Source: Cohnella laeviribosi DSM 21336
GTDB taxonomy: Bacteria > Bacillota > Bacilli > Paenibacillales > Paenibacillaceae
NCBI RefSeq assembly: GCF_000378425.1
Contig: NZ_KB899833.1
Span: forward strand, 1-59,733
Direction: 5' to 3'
DNA: 59,733 bases
Position numbers and translations under genes: made by a program
Notes under the pieces: generated by a model
The model's database searches: none
What the model was told of the DNA's origin: nothing
What the model saw: only the letters and a program-made list of their open reading frames with translations
Shown: positions 27,019 to 35,804 of the stretch, in pieces
How the letters are laid out: the number at the start of each line of letters is the position of its first letter
How positions within the stretch are numbered: position 1 is the stretch's first letter

Positions 27019-28461
27019 ATGAATACGCAACCCGGCCCTTCCGGACAGGGGGCGAAAGTGGCCGTCCAGCGGTTCGGACGATTTCTGAGCGGTATGGTCA
27101 TGCCGAACATGGGCGCTTTTATCGCGTGGGGACTGATTACCGCATTGTTTATTCCGACCGGCTGGATCCCGAACGAAAGCCTGGCTTCCCTTGTCGAACC
27201 GATGATCAAATACTTGCTTCCGCTGCTGATCGGCTATACGGGCGGTACGGCGATTCACGGAACGCGCGGCGGAGTGATCGGCGCCGTCGCGACGATGGGC
27301 GTCATCGTCGGTTCCGAAATTCCGATGTTTCTCGGCGCCATGATCGTCGGACCTTTGGCCGCCTGGATTTTGAAGCAATTCGACAAAGCGGTCGAAGGCA
27401 AAATCCGCTCGGGCTTCGAGATGCTCGTCAACAACTTCTCCGCGGGCATTATCGGCGGCCTGCTGGCGATCGGGGCGTTCAAAGTCATCGGGCCGGTGGT
27501 TCAAGGAATCAGTAAAGCGCTCGCTTCCGGCGTGCAATGGCTCATCGACGCGGGACTGCTTCCGCTGATCAATGTGCTGATCGAGCCCGGCAAAGTCCTG
27601 TTTTTGAACAACGCGATCAACCATGGCGTACTGGGTCCGATCGCGCTTGAGCAAGCGTCCAAGGCGGGCAAGTCCATTCTCTTCATGCTCGAATCCAATC
27701 CCGGACCGGGACTTGGCATTCTGCTCGCGTACTGGCTGTTCAGCAAGGGCAGCGTCAAGCAATCGGCTCCCGGCGCCATCATCATTCACTTTTTCGGCGG
27801 GATCCACGAAATCTACTTCCCTTACATTTTGATGAATCCCCGCCTGATTCTGGCCGCCATCGCCGGCGGCGTAGCCGGAGCGTTGACCTTTACCGCTACG
27901 GGGGCCGGGCTTGTGGCCACTCCGTCGCCCGGAAGCATCTTCGCCTACCTGGCCATGACGCCCAAAGGCGGTTACGTGCCGGTTCTTAGCGGGGTCTTGA
28001 TTTCGGCCGCCGCATCGTTTATCGTAGCATCGCTGCTGCTGAAAACAAGCCGCAAGACGCAGGAAGAAGATCTGGATGCCGCTAAGGAAAAGGTAAAAGA
28101 AATGAAAGCCGCTTCCAAAGGGGAAGTGCCTGCGGCGGCCGCAGCGGCCGCTGAGGCTGCGGAAATCGTCAAATCGGCTTCCGAAGTCCAAAAAATCGTT
28201 TTCGCCTGCGATGCGGGCATGGGTTCCAGCGCCATGGGCGCCTCCATTCTGCGCAAGAAGCTGGAGGCGGCCGGCAGCAAGGTGAAGGTGACCAATTCGG
28301 CGATCAGCGACATTCCGGCGGACGCGGACATCGTCATCACGCAAAAAACGCTGACCGATCGCGCCAAGCTGAAAGCGCCGAACGCCGAGCACATCTCCAT
28401 CGACAATTTTCTGAAGAGCCCTGCGTACGACGAGCTTGTCGAGCGTTTGAAACAATCCTAA
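27019..28461 (+). CDS. mtlA: Mannitol PTS transporter, EIICB
   Basis: 480 aa, start ATG 27019 after AAAGGAGG. Residues about 15-340 form the membrane EIIC domain (GRFLSGMVMPNMGAFIAWGL, FFGGIHEIYFPY). An Ala/Glu-rich linker leads to the EIIB domain with the phosphorylated Cys397 (FACDAGMGSSAMGA). The EIIA domain is absent and encoded separately two genes on. It imports mannitol and phosphorylates it to mannitol 1-phosphate. Confidence 0.95.
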   Translation: MNTQPGPSGQGAKVAVQRFGRFLSGMVMPNMGAFIAWGLITALFIPTGWIPNESLASLVEPMIKYLLPLLIGYTGGTAIHGTRGGVIGAVATMGVIVGSEIPMFLGAMIVGPLAAWILKQFDKAVEGKIRSGFEMLVNNFSAGIIGGLLAIGAFKVIGPVVQGISKALASGVQWLIDAGLLPLINVLIEPGKVLFLNNAINHGVLGPIALEQASKAGKSILFMLESNPGPGLGILLAYWLFSKGSVKQSAPGAIIIHFFGGIHEIYFPYILMNPRLILAAIAGGVAGALTFTATGAGLVATPSPGSIFAYLAMTPKGGYVPVLSGVLISAAASFIVASLLLKTSRKTQEEDLDAAKEKVKEMKAASKGEVPAAAAAAAEAAEIVKSASEVQKIVFACDAGMGSSAMGASILRKKLEAAGSKVKVTNSAISDIPADADIVITQKTLTDRAKLKAPNAEHISIDNFLKSPAYDELVERLKQS

Positions 28462-28524
28462 ACAGCGGCGCTTCGTAAGGCGCACAGGCGCTTGCGCTCA
28501 ATTCAGAGATGAGGTTTAACCGGA

Positions 28525-30603
28525 ATGAAATTGTCCAATCGGCAGCGCCGCCTGTTGAATTTGCTGCTTGACCGGAAGGAAGGAGCAACCGCAGGCGAAT
28601 TGGCGGAAAAAGTTCAGACCAGCACGAGAACGGTTCACCGGGAACTGATGGAACTGGAGACGTTGCTGGCCGCCCACGGGTTGTCTCTCGTCAAAAAAAC
28701 CGGCATCGGCATCGCGCTGGCGGAAAGCGGCGGCGATCTGGACAAGTTCCGGGAAGAGCTGCGCAAATCGGATACGTCGGAATTCTCGGCGGAAGAGCGC
28801 AAAGGATGGATGCTTTGCCGGCTGCTGGAGGAAGCCGAGCCGGTGAAGCTGTTTGCGCTGGCCAGCGACGTCCGGGCGGCGATTCCGACGGTAAGCCGGG
28901 ATCTGGACGAGCTTGAGCCCCTGCTGGCTCAAAACGGCTTGCATTTGGTGCGGAAACGGGGCTACGGCGTGGAAATCCGGGGCCCCGAACGCTCCAAGCG
29001 CAACCTGATTGTCTGGATGGCGGAGGAATATTTGGACGCGTCCGATTTCTACGGGTCTTTGCGGGAGCATGCCGACCGCTGGCCGTTTGCCGGCCGGCTG
29101 CTCGAACTGGCCGGAAAGCCGTGGTTTCTGGCGGTTGAGCGGTCATTGTGGAAAGCGGGCGAGGATTGGATCCGAAAGTTGCAGGAGCCGGAATATACCC
29201 GTCTCCTGCTTCGGCTGTCGGTAGCCGTCGCCCGGATGAAGCGCGGCCATCCGGCGGAGCGTCCGCCGCGGAAAGCCGCCGGCCGCAGGAGAAACGCGGA
29301 CGAGACCGTCAAGCGGATCTTCGACGCGCTCGGCCTTGAATGGCGCGAGCCGGAAGCCGCGCATCTGCACTCGCTGATCGAGGACGCCAAGGCCTCCGCC
29401 GCCGAGACGTCCGTATCCTTTCTTCTTGACGCGAGCGGCTTGGAACTGGCGGAAAAAACCCTCGGGCTGATTCGGCGGGTCGGGGAACGGATCGGGCTTC
29501 CGCTCGATCAGGACCGGTCGCTGCTGGACGGCCTTGTGCGTCATCTCGGCCCCGCCCTGGAGCGGCTGGCCCGCGGGGAAGTGCCGAGAAATCCTTTGCT
29601 GGCGCAAATCCAGAAGGATTACGAGCGGTTGTTTGCCGCCGTCCGGGAAGGAATGGACGCATTGTGGCAAGACGTGCCCATTCCGGCTGAAGAAATCGGC
29701 TATGTCGCGATGCATTTCGGCGCCGCGATCGAGCGGTGGCAGATGGCGCCCAAGCACGTCAGGGCGCTTCTGGTGTGCACAAGCGGCATCGGCTCCTCGA
29801 AGCTGCTTGCGGTTAGGATTACCAAGGAAATACCGCAAATCGAAATCATCGGCAATTACTCGTGGTACGAGGCTTCGCGCGTGCCGCAGGATCAATATGA
29901 TTTCATTATCTCTACGGTCGATTTGCCGATCGAACCCGAACGGTATATCAAACTGAGCCCATTGCTGACCCGGGAGGAGACGGATAAACTCCGGGGTTAC
30001 ATTCGCCGTCTTCCGGGCGACCCCAAGCCGACGGCGCCCGAGGTGCCGGAGGAGGAACGGGGGGCGTGGGAGCGGCTTAAGCGCATGAACCGATCCCTTA
30101 ACGAAATGGTCGTCGTTCTGGAAAGGTTCCGGGTCTATTCGCTCAACGTGCCGGTTTCCGCGGAGGAAGGCGCGCTTAAGGCCGCGCTTTCCGCCATGCT
30201 CGCCAAGCTAAGACCCGGGAAGGCGGTCGCCGACGAAGCCAAGGTCGCGGAGCAGCTTATGGAAAGGGAGCGCCAGGGCAGCGTCCTTCTTCCCGAAACG
30301 CAGCTGGCTTTCTTTCATGTCAGAAGCGAGTGGGTTCGCGCTCCCGTCCTTGCGCTGTTCCGGCTGCAATCGCCGCTTCGGACGACACCCGCCACGGAGG
30401 CGAAGCAAGCGTTTCTGATGCTGGCTCCCGCCGGCGCAAGCGAAGAGACGCTGGAAGTGCTGAGCGAAATCAGCGCGCTCCTGCTGGATCCGGAAGCCGG
30501 CCGCCTGCTTCGGGAAGGCGATGAGGACGCCATCCGGGCGTTTTTCTCGAAGCAGTTGGAAATATACATTAAAACAAAACCGGAATGGAGAGAACCATCA
30601 TGA
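28525..30603 (+). CDS. mtlR: Mannitol operon transcriptional activator with PRD and EIIA/EIIB-like domains
   Basis: 692 aa. N-terminal helix-turn-helix regions (NLLLDRKEGATAGELAEKV), two PTS-regulation domains with a conserved His397 in IGYVAMHFGAAIE, an EIIB-like domain with Cys418 (LVCTSGIGSSK) and a C-terminal EIIA-like domain with His598 (LAFFHVRSE). In known MtlR proteins HPr phosphorylates the PRD to activate, while EIIB/EIIA modification reports mannitol transport. It lies between mtlA and mtlF and its stop overlaps the mtlF start. Confidence 0.93.
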   Translation: MKLSNRQRRLLNLLLDRKEGATAGELAEKVQTSTRTVHRELMELETLLAAHGLSLVKKTGIGIALAESGGDLDKFREELRKSDTSEFSAEERKGWMLCRLLEEAEPVKLFALASDVRAAIPTVSRDLDELEPLLAQNGLHLVRKRGYGVEIRGPERSKRNLIVWMAEEYLDASDFYGSLREHADRWPFAGRLLELAGKPWFLAVERSLWKAGEDWIRKLQEPEYTRLLLRLSVAVARMKRGHPAERPPRKAAGRRRNADETVKRIFDALGLEWREPEAAHLHSLIEDAKASAAETSVSFLLDASGLELAEKTLGLIRRVGERIGLPLDQDRSLLDGLVRHLGPALERLARGEVPRNPLLAQIQKDYERLFAAVREGMDALWQDVPIPAEEIGYVAMHFGAAIERWQMAPKHVRALLVCTSGIGSSKLLAVRITKEIPQIEIIGNYSWYEASRVPQDQYDFIISTVDLPIEPERYIKLSPLLTREETDKLRGYIRRLPGDPKPTAPEVPEEERGAWERLKRMNRSLNEMVVVLERFRVYSLNVPVSAEEGALKAALSAMLAKLRPGKAVADEAKVAEQLMERERQGSVLLPETQLAFFHVRSEWVRAPVLALFRLQSPLRTTPATEAKQAFLMLAPAGASEETLEVLSEISALLLDPEAGRLLREGDEDAIRAFFSKQLEIYIKTKPEWREPS

Positions 30604-31037
30604 GTTTTTTATCCAAACAAAAAATTAAGCTGAACGTAAAAGTCAACGACAAATTCGAAGCCATTCGCCTTGCCGGGCAATTGCTGGTCGAAGCGGGACA
30701 TGTCGAAGCGGGTTACGTGGAAAAAATGGTCGAGCGCGAAACGCTGTCGTCCACGTATCTCGGCGGCGGTCTTGCCCTGCCTCACGGAACGAACGACTCG
30801 AAGCACTTGATCCGTTCCACGGGCATGTCCATTCTGGTGCTTTCGGACGCCGTGGACTTCGGCGGAGAGCCGGTGCGTCTGGTCATCGGGCTTGCCGCCG
30901 TCGGCGACGAGCACCTGGAGGTTTTGTCCAGCCTGGCGTTGATGGTGTCCGAGGACGAGGAAATGGAACGCATCCTGAAGGCCTCTTCGGAGGAAGAACT
31001 GCTTGCCATCTTTGAGAAAGGACTGCAGCTTTCATGA
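30600..31037 (+). CDS. mtlF: Mannitol PTS EIIA component
   Basis: 145 aa from ATG 30600, which overlaps the mtlR stop (ATGA) and has GGAGAG upstream; an ATG at 30585 would overlap further without a ribosome site. EIIA signature GGGLALPHGT with phosphorylated His62. It passes phosphate from HPr to Cys397 of MtlA. Confidence 0.95.
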   Translation: MSFLSKQKIKLNVKVNDKFEAIRLAGQLLVEAGHVEAGYVEKMVERETLSSTYLGGGLALPHGTNDSKHLIRSTGMSILVLSDAVDFGGEPVRLVIGLAAVGDEHLEVLSSLALMVSEDEEMERILKASSEEELLAIFEKGLQLS

Positions 31038-32224
31038 AGGCCGTTCATTTCGGAGGAGGAAACATCGGCCGGGGCTTCATCGGTCTGCTGCTGTCCCAAG
31101 CCGGTTACCGGGTGGAATTTGTCGACGTGAACGACGAGCTGGTCCGGCTCCTTCAGGAGCGGGGAGCGTACACGGTCCGGCTGGCCAATGCGGAAGCGGA
31201 AGAAACGGTTGTCCAAAACGTTACGGCGATCCACGGCAATGAAACGGAGCGGGTGGCGCAGGCGATCGCCGAAGCGGAGGTAGTGACGACCGCGGTAGGC
31301 GCGGGCGTGCTGAAGCACATCGCCGGCGCCATCGCCAAAGGCATCGAGCGCCGTCTGGCCTTGTCCGAGAAGCCGCTGCACGTTATCGCCTGCGAGAACG
31401 CCATCGGCGCCAGCACCCGGCTGAAGCAGCTCGTCTTCGAGCTTCTGCCCGAGGGGATTCGGGAACGCGCCGAACGCTTCGTCGCTTTTCCCGACGCCGC
31501 CGTCGACCGGATCGTGCCGATTCAGCAGCACGAAGACCGGCTGGCCGTTACCGTCGAGCCGTTCTACGAGTGGGTGGTGGACCGTTCCGCGATGCTGGAC
31601 GGTTATCGCGAAATTCCGGGCGTGCACTATGTCGACCGGCTTCAGCCGTATATTGAGCGGAAGCTGTTTACGGTCAATACGGGCCATTGCACCGCGGCGT
31701 ATCACGCTTATGCCCGCGGCGGTGAAAACGGCTACCGCACCATTCAGGAAGCGATGGGCGACCCGTCCGTCGTCGCGGAAGTGCGCGGAGCGCTCGGAGA
31801 GACGGGCGCGGTCCTGACCCGCCAGTACGGCTTCGATGAAGCCGAGCATGCCAAATACATCGAGAACATCCTGGAGCGGTTCCGCAATCCGTTCCTGACG
31901 GACGAAGTGGTCCGGGTCGGACGTTCGCCGATCCGCAAGCTGTCGCCGGACGAACGGCTCGTCCGCCCGTTAACGATCGCGCGCGAACTTGGCATCGAAA
32001 CGCCTTATCTCATCAAGGCGATCGCGGCGGCCCTGCTGTTCGATTACCCCGAAGATCCGGAGGCGAAGGAGCTTCAGCAAACGCTGCGGGAGCTTGGCGT
32101 TTCCGAAGCGGTCGCCCGGTATACCGGACTGGCCGAAAGCGATCCTCTGCACGCGCGGATTCTCGATTCCTACGAGACGCTTAAGAACAACAACCCGCAT
32201 ACGAAAGGAAGTGCCGCGCGATGA
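31034..32224 (+). CDS. mtlD: Mannitol-1-phosphate 5-dehydrogenase
   Basis: 396 aa. ATG 31034 overlaps the mtlF stop. The N-terminal Rossmann signature (VHFGGGNIGRGFIGLLL) binds NAD and oxidises mannitol 1-phosphate to fructose 6-phosphate. The central NTGHCTAAYHAY motif includes the active-site region of the polyol-specific long-chain dehydrogenases. Confidence 0.95.
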   Translation: MKAVHFGGGNIGRGFIGLLLSQAGYRVEFVDVNDELVRLLQERGAYTVRLANAEAEETVVQNVTAIHGNETERVAQAIAEAEVVTTAVGAGVLKHIAGAIAKGIERRLALSEKPLHVIACENAIGASTRLKQLVFELLPEGIRERAERFVAFPDAAVDRIVPIQQHEDRLAVTVEPFYEWVVDRSAMLDGYREIPGVHYVDRLQPYIERKLFTVNTGHCTAAYHAYARGGENGYRTIQEAMGDPSVVAEVRGALGETGAVLTRQYGFDEAEHAKYIENILERFRNPFLTDEVVRVGRSPIRKLSPDERLVRPLTIARELGIETPYLIKAIAAALLFDYPEDPEAKELQQTLRELGVSEAVARYTGLAESDPLHARILDSYETLKNNNPHTKGSAAR

Positions 32225-33951
32225 CACGATACTTCAAAGGCATCGGGGCTTCGCCCGGGATCGCCATTGCGAAAGCTTATCCGCTGAAATCGGAAACGTT
32301 CGTTCCGGAAAAACGGACCGTCGACGATCCGGAGCGGGAAGTGGAGCGTTTTCGCGAAGCGGTCAAACAGGCGCAAGATGAGCTGGAGCTCATCCGCCGG
32401 CAAACCGAAGAGAAGCTCGGCCAGGAAAAAGCGGAAATCTTCGAGGGTCATCTGCTGATTCTGGAGGACCCCGAGCTGATCGATACGATTGAGGGGAACA
32501 TTCGGGATAACGCGGTCAATGCGGAATTCGCGCTGCACGAAGCGTCGGCGTTTTTCGTCGAAACGCTGCTTCAACTGGACGACGAAACGCTCCGGGGCCG
32601 GGCGGCGGACGTTAAGGACGTATGCGGGCGCGTCATGAACCGTTTGCGCGGAACGGAATCCGCCGATTTGTCCGGCATTTCCGAAGCGTGCATCGTGATC
32701 GCGTCCGATTTGACGCCTTCGGATACGGCCCAGCTCAATCTCGAAACGGTCTACGGATTTGCGACCGAAGTGGGCAGCCGCACTTCCCACTCGGCGATCA
32801 TGGCCCGTTCGCTGGGCATACCGGCGGTCGTCGGTGCGGGCGAGGCGCTGCGCGAAATCCGGCCCGGCGCATGGGTCGTGCTGGACGCGGAAGAAGGAGT
32901 GGTCGTAGCCGATCCTTCGCCGGAAGAGCTTGAGGAATACCGCAAGAAAAAAAGCCGCTACGACGCCCGCAAGGCGGAGCTTGCAAAATGGGTGGACCGT
33001 CCGAGCGTGACCCAAGACGGCCATCGCGTCGAACTTGCCGCTAACATCGGCCAGTTGGAAGACGTGCAGAAGGCGCTTGACAACGGGGCGGAAGGGATCG
33101 GCCTGTTCCGCACGGAATTTTTGTACATGGGCCGCGACCGGCTTCCGACGGAGGACGAACAATTCAACAGCTATAAATACGTGCTGGAGAAAATGAACGG
33201 CAAACCGGTCGTCATCCGGACGCTCGATATCGGCGGGGACAAGGAGCTTTCGTATATGGAACTGCCGAAGGAAAGCAATCCGTTCCTCGGACAGCGGGCG
33301 CTTCGACTCTGCCTGACGCGCCCGGAGCTGCTTCGAACGCAGCTTCGGGCGCTGCTTCGGGCCAGCCGGTACGGCAACCTGAAGATTATGTTTCCGATGA
33401 TCGCCGTGCTGGACGAACTGCTGGCGGCCAAGCGGATGCTGGAGGAAGAGAAGGCGAAGCTGATCGAAGAAGGCGCGGAGCTGGCGGAAACGATCGAAGT
33501 CGGCATGATGATCGAAGTGCCGGCCGCGGCGATCGCGGCGGACCAGTTCGCCAAAGAAGTCGATTTTTTCAGCATCGGGACCAACGATCTCATTCAATAC
33601 ACGATGGCGGCGGACCGGATGAACGAATCGGTGTCGTATTTGTACCAGCCGTGTCATCCGTCGATTCTCCGGCTGATCCGGATGGTCATCGACGCGGCGC
33701 GCCGGGAAGGCAAGTGGGTCGGCATGTGCGGCGAGATGGCCGGAGACGAAACCGCGATTCCGCTGCTGCTCGGGTTGGGTCTGCATGAATTCAGCATGAG
33801 CCCCGGCAGCATTCTTCCGGCGCGCGAACAGATCGGCAAGCTGTCTTACGGCGAGTGGACTGCGCTTGCCGACCGGGCGCTGCAATTCGCCAGCCAAGAC
33901 GACGTTCAAACGTTCGTGCGCCAACAACTTTCGGGAGGGGACAACAAGTGA
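32221..33951 (+). CDS. ptsI: PTS enzyme I
   Basis: 576 aa. ATG 32221 overlaps the mtlD stop. The HPr-binding and phosphohistidine domain has His190 in SRTSHSAIMARS, followed by the PEP-binding TIM barrel (GIGLFRTEFLYMGRD, MFPMI, FFSIGTNDLIQYTMA, CGEMAGD). It takes phosphate from PEP and passes it to HPr. It is unusual in being the fifth gene of a sugar-specific operon and in preceding ptsH. Confidence 0.95.
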   Translation: MTRYFKGIGASPGIAIAKAYPLKSETFVPEKRTVDDPEREVERFREAVKQAQDELELIRRQTEEKLGQEKAEIFEGHLLILEDPELIDTIEGNIRDNAVNAEFALHEASAFFVETLLQLDDETLRGRAADVKDVCGRVMNRLRGTESADLSGISEACIVIASDLTPSDTAQLNLETVYGFATEVGSRTSHSAIMARSLGIPAVVGAGEALREIRPGAWVVLDAEEGVVVADPSPEELEEYRKKKSRYDARKAELAKWVDRPSVTQDGHRVELAANIGQLEDVQKALDNGAEGIGLFRTEFLYMGRDRLPTEDEQFNSYKYVLEKMNGKPVVIRTLDIGGDKELSYMELPKESNPFLGQRALRLCLTRPELLRTQLRALLRASRYGNLKIMFPMIAVLDELLAAKRMLEEEKAKLIEEGAELAETIEVGMMIEVPAAAIAADQFAKEVDFFSIGTNDLIQYTMAADRMNESVSYLYQPCHPSILRLIRMVIDAARREGKWVGMCGEMAGDETAIPLLLGLGLHEFSMSPGSILPAREQIGKLSYGEWTALADRALQFASQDDVQTFVRQQLSGGDNK

Positions 33952-34208
33952 TTGCAAAAACGTTCACGGTAGTCAATCCGACGGGATTTCACGTGCGGCC
34001 GACCAAAGCGTTCGTCCAGGCCGCCGCTGGGTTTCCGTGCAAAATAACGGTTTCCAGCAAAGGAAAAAAAGCGAACGGCAAGAGTTCGCTCAGCATGCTG
34101 ACCTTGGGCATTGCCCAGTATGACGAAGTGACGCTGGAAATCGACGGCGAACAAGAAGAACAGGCGATGGAAACGCTGGGTAAACTGCTGACGCAGGTGC
34201 ACGAATAA
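33948..34208 (+). CDS. ptsH: PTS phosphocarrier HPr
   Basis: 86 aa from GTG 33948, which overlaps the ptsI stop (GTGA) and has GGGAGGGG upstream. Active-site His15 (TGFHVRPT) and regulatory Ser46 (NGKSSLSML) fall at exactly the canonical positions. Around Ser46, where HPr kinase and CcpA bind, the residues differ from Bacillus subtilis HPr (Ser47, Leu48 and Leu51 in place of Ile, Met and Met). This may be a mannitol-dedicated HPr or the cell's only one. Confidence 0.93.
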   Translation: MIAKTFTVVNPTGFHVRPTKAFVQAAAGFPCKITVSSKGKKANGKSSLSMLTLGIAQYDEVTLEIDGEQEEQAMETLGKLLTQVHE

Positions 34209-34233
34209 GCGGCAACGCAAACGCAGTGGCAGG

Positions 34234-34277
34234 AACGGGCAAAAGACGCTGAACGGCGCTCTTTTGTCCGTTTTTTT
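34234..34277 (+). terminator. Terminator of the mannitol operon
   Basis: AACGGGCAAAAGA pairs with TCTTTTGTCCGTT, interrupted by one mismatch, and is followed by seven T. Confidence 0.85.
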
Positions 34278-34351
34278 GATGAGAGGGAAACCCCTCCGCC
34301 TCAAGCCGGGGCTTGAAGCGGAGGCCGCGAGGGCAATGAGAACGCGAATAA

Positions 34352-34606
34352 TCAGCGGCGTTTGCGCAGGCCGGCGAGGCGCGGTCCGCCGCGGTAATCG
34401 TGGGGACCGGCTCCTCCGCAGAAGACGTCTTTGCAGGAGACGGTATAAACGTGGTGCGGAACCGGCACGCAATGATGGCGGCGGATCACTTCAATCGGAT
34501 GAATCACTTGAACGACCTGCGGATGAAAGTAGTCTTCGTAAACGACTTCCGGCGGATCGACGACGGATTGGGCCGGACAAGGGGAGTGTCCGTGATGGGA
34601 AGACAA
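34352..34606 (-). CDS. CotD-family spore coat protein
   Basis: 84 aa, rich in His, Pro, Val and Cys, with the CotD-type core HPQVVQVIHPIEV and RHHCVPVPHH. Such proteins belong to the inner spore coat and are made in the mother cell late in sporulation. The ATG at 34615 directly abuts the AAAGGAG site (no spacing), whereas the in-frame TTG at 34606 is 9 nt away, so I prefer TTG; using the ATG would add three residues. It is monocistronic and convergent with the mannitol operon. Confidence 0.8.
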   Translation of the reverse strand: MSSHHGHSPCPAQSVVDPPEVVYEDYFHPQVVQVIHPIEVIRRHHCVPVPHHVYTVSCKDVFCGGAGPHDYRGGPRLAGLRKRR

Positions 34607-34653
34607 GGCATTCATCTCCTTTCGTTGGGTTTTTACAATATACGAAAGGATAA

Positions 34654-34863
34654 ATGCATACGCTTGTATGGATGCCTAAAGAGGCCGGAGTCCCGATTAT
34701 TCCGCGCATGCATAGCTGCGCCTTCGGCTTGATGGCCGGGAAACGAATCGGCTTTGGGAACCCGGCCGCCGAACATGAACCTGCGGATCTCCGGGAATAT
34801 TTTGGCGGCCGGCTAGCCACAATGATAGAAGATTTGCTTCCAGCGGCAGTCAAGGAGGGTTAA
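34654..34863 (+). CDS. Hypothetical protein (69 aa), doubtful
   Basis: Open frame from ATG 34654 with AAAGGA five nt upstream, ending 7 bp before the GTG of the next gene. Composition is mixed, with no membrane segment and no motif I recognise. Its last codons overlap the ribosome site of the downstream gene. It may be a real leader gene or chance. Confidence 0.3.
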   Translation: MHTLVWMPKEAGVPIIPRMHSCAFGLMAGKRIGFGNPAAEHEPADLREYFGGRLATMIEDLLPAAVKEG

Positions 34864-34870
34864 GGAGAAG

Positions 34871-35716
34871 GTGGAAAACAAAGGACATGCGGCGGACGGA
34901 TCGATCCGCCGAATTGGGCTGTGGCTGGCTGTGGCCGTGGCGATCGGGAGCCTCTCGGCGGGCTCCCTGTCTGCGGCCGCGGCGGCCGAGCCGATTCCGA
35001 TGACGCCGGAACCGACCGAAACGTCTAGCCGGATCGCGATCGTCATTGACGATTTCGGCAACAGGATGAAGGGGACGAAGGAAATGCTGGAGCTGCCGGT
35101 TCACCTGACCGCGGCGGTCATGCCGTTCCTTCCGAGCACCCGTGAAGACGCGGAGCTTGCCCATGCCAAAGGCCATGACGTCATCGTTCATTTGCCGATG
35201 GAGCCGGTGCGGGGCAATCCGAACTGGCTTGGGCCGAAAGCGATTTTGACGTCGCTGCCGGACGAAGAGATCCGCAAGCGGGTCGAGGAGGCCATCGCCG
35301 ACGTGCCGCATGCGGTCGGCATGAACAACCATATGGGCTCCAAGGCGACGGCCGACGAGCGCGTCATGCGGGTGGTGCTTCAGGTGTGCAAGGAGAAAGG
35401 GCTGTTTTTCCTGGACAGCCGGACCTCCTACAAAACCGTCGTGCCGAAAGTCGCCCGGGAGCTCGGCGTTCCGCTGCTGCAGAACGACGTGTTTCTCGAC
35501 GACGTTTACACGGCCAATCACGTCGCGCGGCAGCTTGCCGTCGTCAGAAAGAAGCTGGAGAAGGACGAGAAATGCGTCGTGATCGGCCACGTCGGGCCGC
35601 CGGGGCTCATTACCTCGGGAGCGCTGAAATCGGCCATTCCGGAACTGCAGAAGAAGGTCAAATTCGTTACGCTGTCGCAGATACTGCCGGACGAGGCGCT
35701 TAAGACGGGCCAATAA
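34871..35716 (+). CDS. Divergent polysaccharide deacetylase (YibQ/DUF610 family), secreted
   Basis: 281 aa from GTG 34871 after AAGGAG. A signal peptide (LWLAVAVAIGSLSAGSLSAAAAAE) precedes the domain: IAIVIDDFGN with the Asp pair, VIVHLPMEP with His, and GMNNHMGSKAT. These are the divergent deacetylase metal and base motifs. It probably acts on cell-wall polymer outside the membrane; spore-cortex work is possible given the neighbouring amidase but is not shown. Confidence 0.88.
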   Translation: MENKGHAADGSIRRIGLWLAVAVAIGSLSAGSLSAAAAAEPIPMTPEPTETSSRIAIVIDDFGNRMKGTKEMLELPVHLTAAVMPFLPSTREDAELAHAKGHDVIVHLPMEPVRGNPNWLGPKAILTSLPDEEIRKRVEEAIADVPHAVGMNNHMGSKATADERVMRVVLQVCKEKGLFFLDSRTSYKTVVPKVARELGVPLLQNDVFLDDVYTANHVARQLAVVRKKLEKDEKCVVIGHVGPPGLITSGALKSAIPELQKKVKFVTLSQILPDEALKTGQ

Positions 35717-35720
35717 CGGC

Positions 35721-35762
35721 GAGGCTGTCCCTTGCGCAAGTTTATTGCTAAGGGACAGCCTC
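35721..35762. terminator. Bidirectional hairpin between convergent genes
   Basis: The perfect 13-bp stem GAGGCTGTCCCTT/AAGGGACAGCCTC lies between the convergent deacetylase and amidase genes. There is no strong T-run on either side. Confidence 0.55.
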
Positions 35763-35804
35763 ATGCATCTTTCCGCACCCGCCGGCGATCCGGTTCGTCC
35801 GTCT

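Noticed and set aside
28120..28170. Alanine-rich repeat in mtlA as a mobile repeat
   Set aside because: It is the flexible EIIC-EIIB linker, normal for this protein type.
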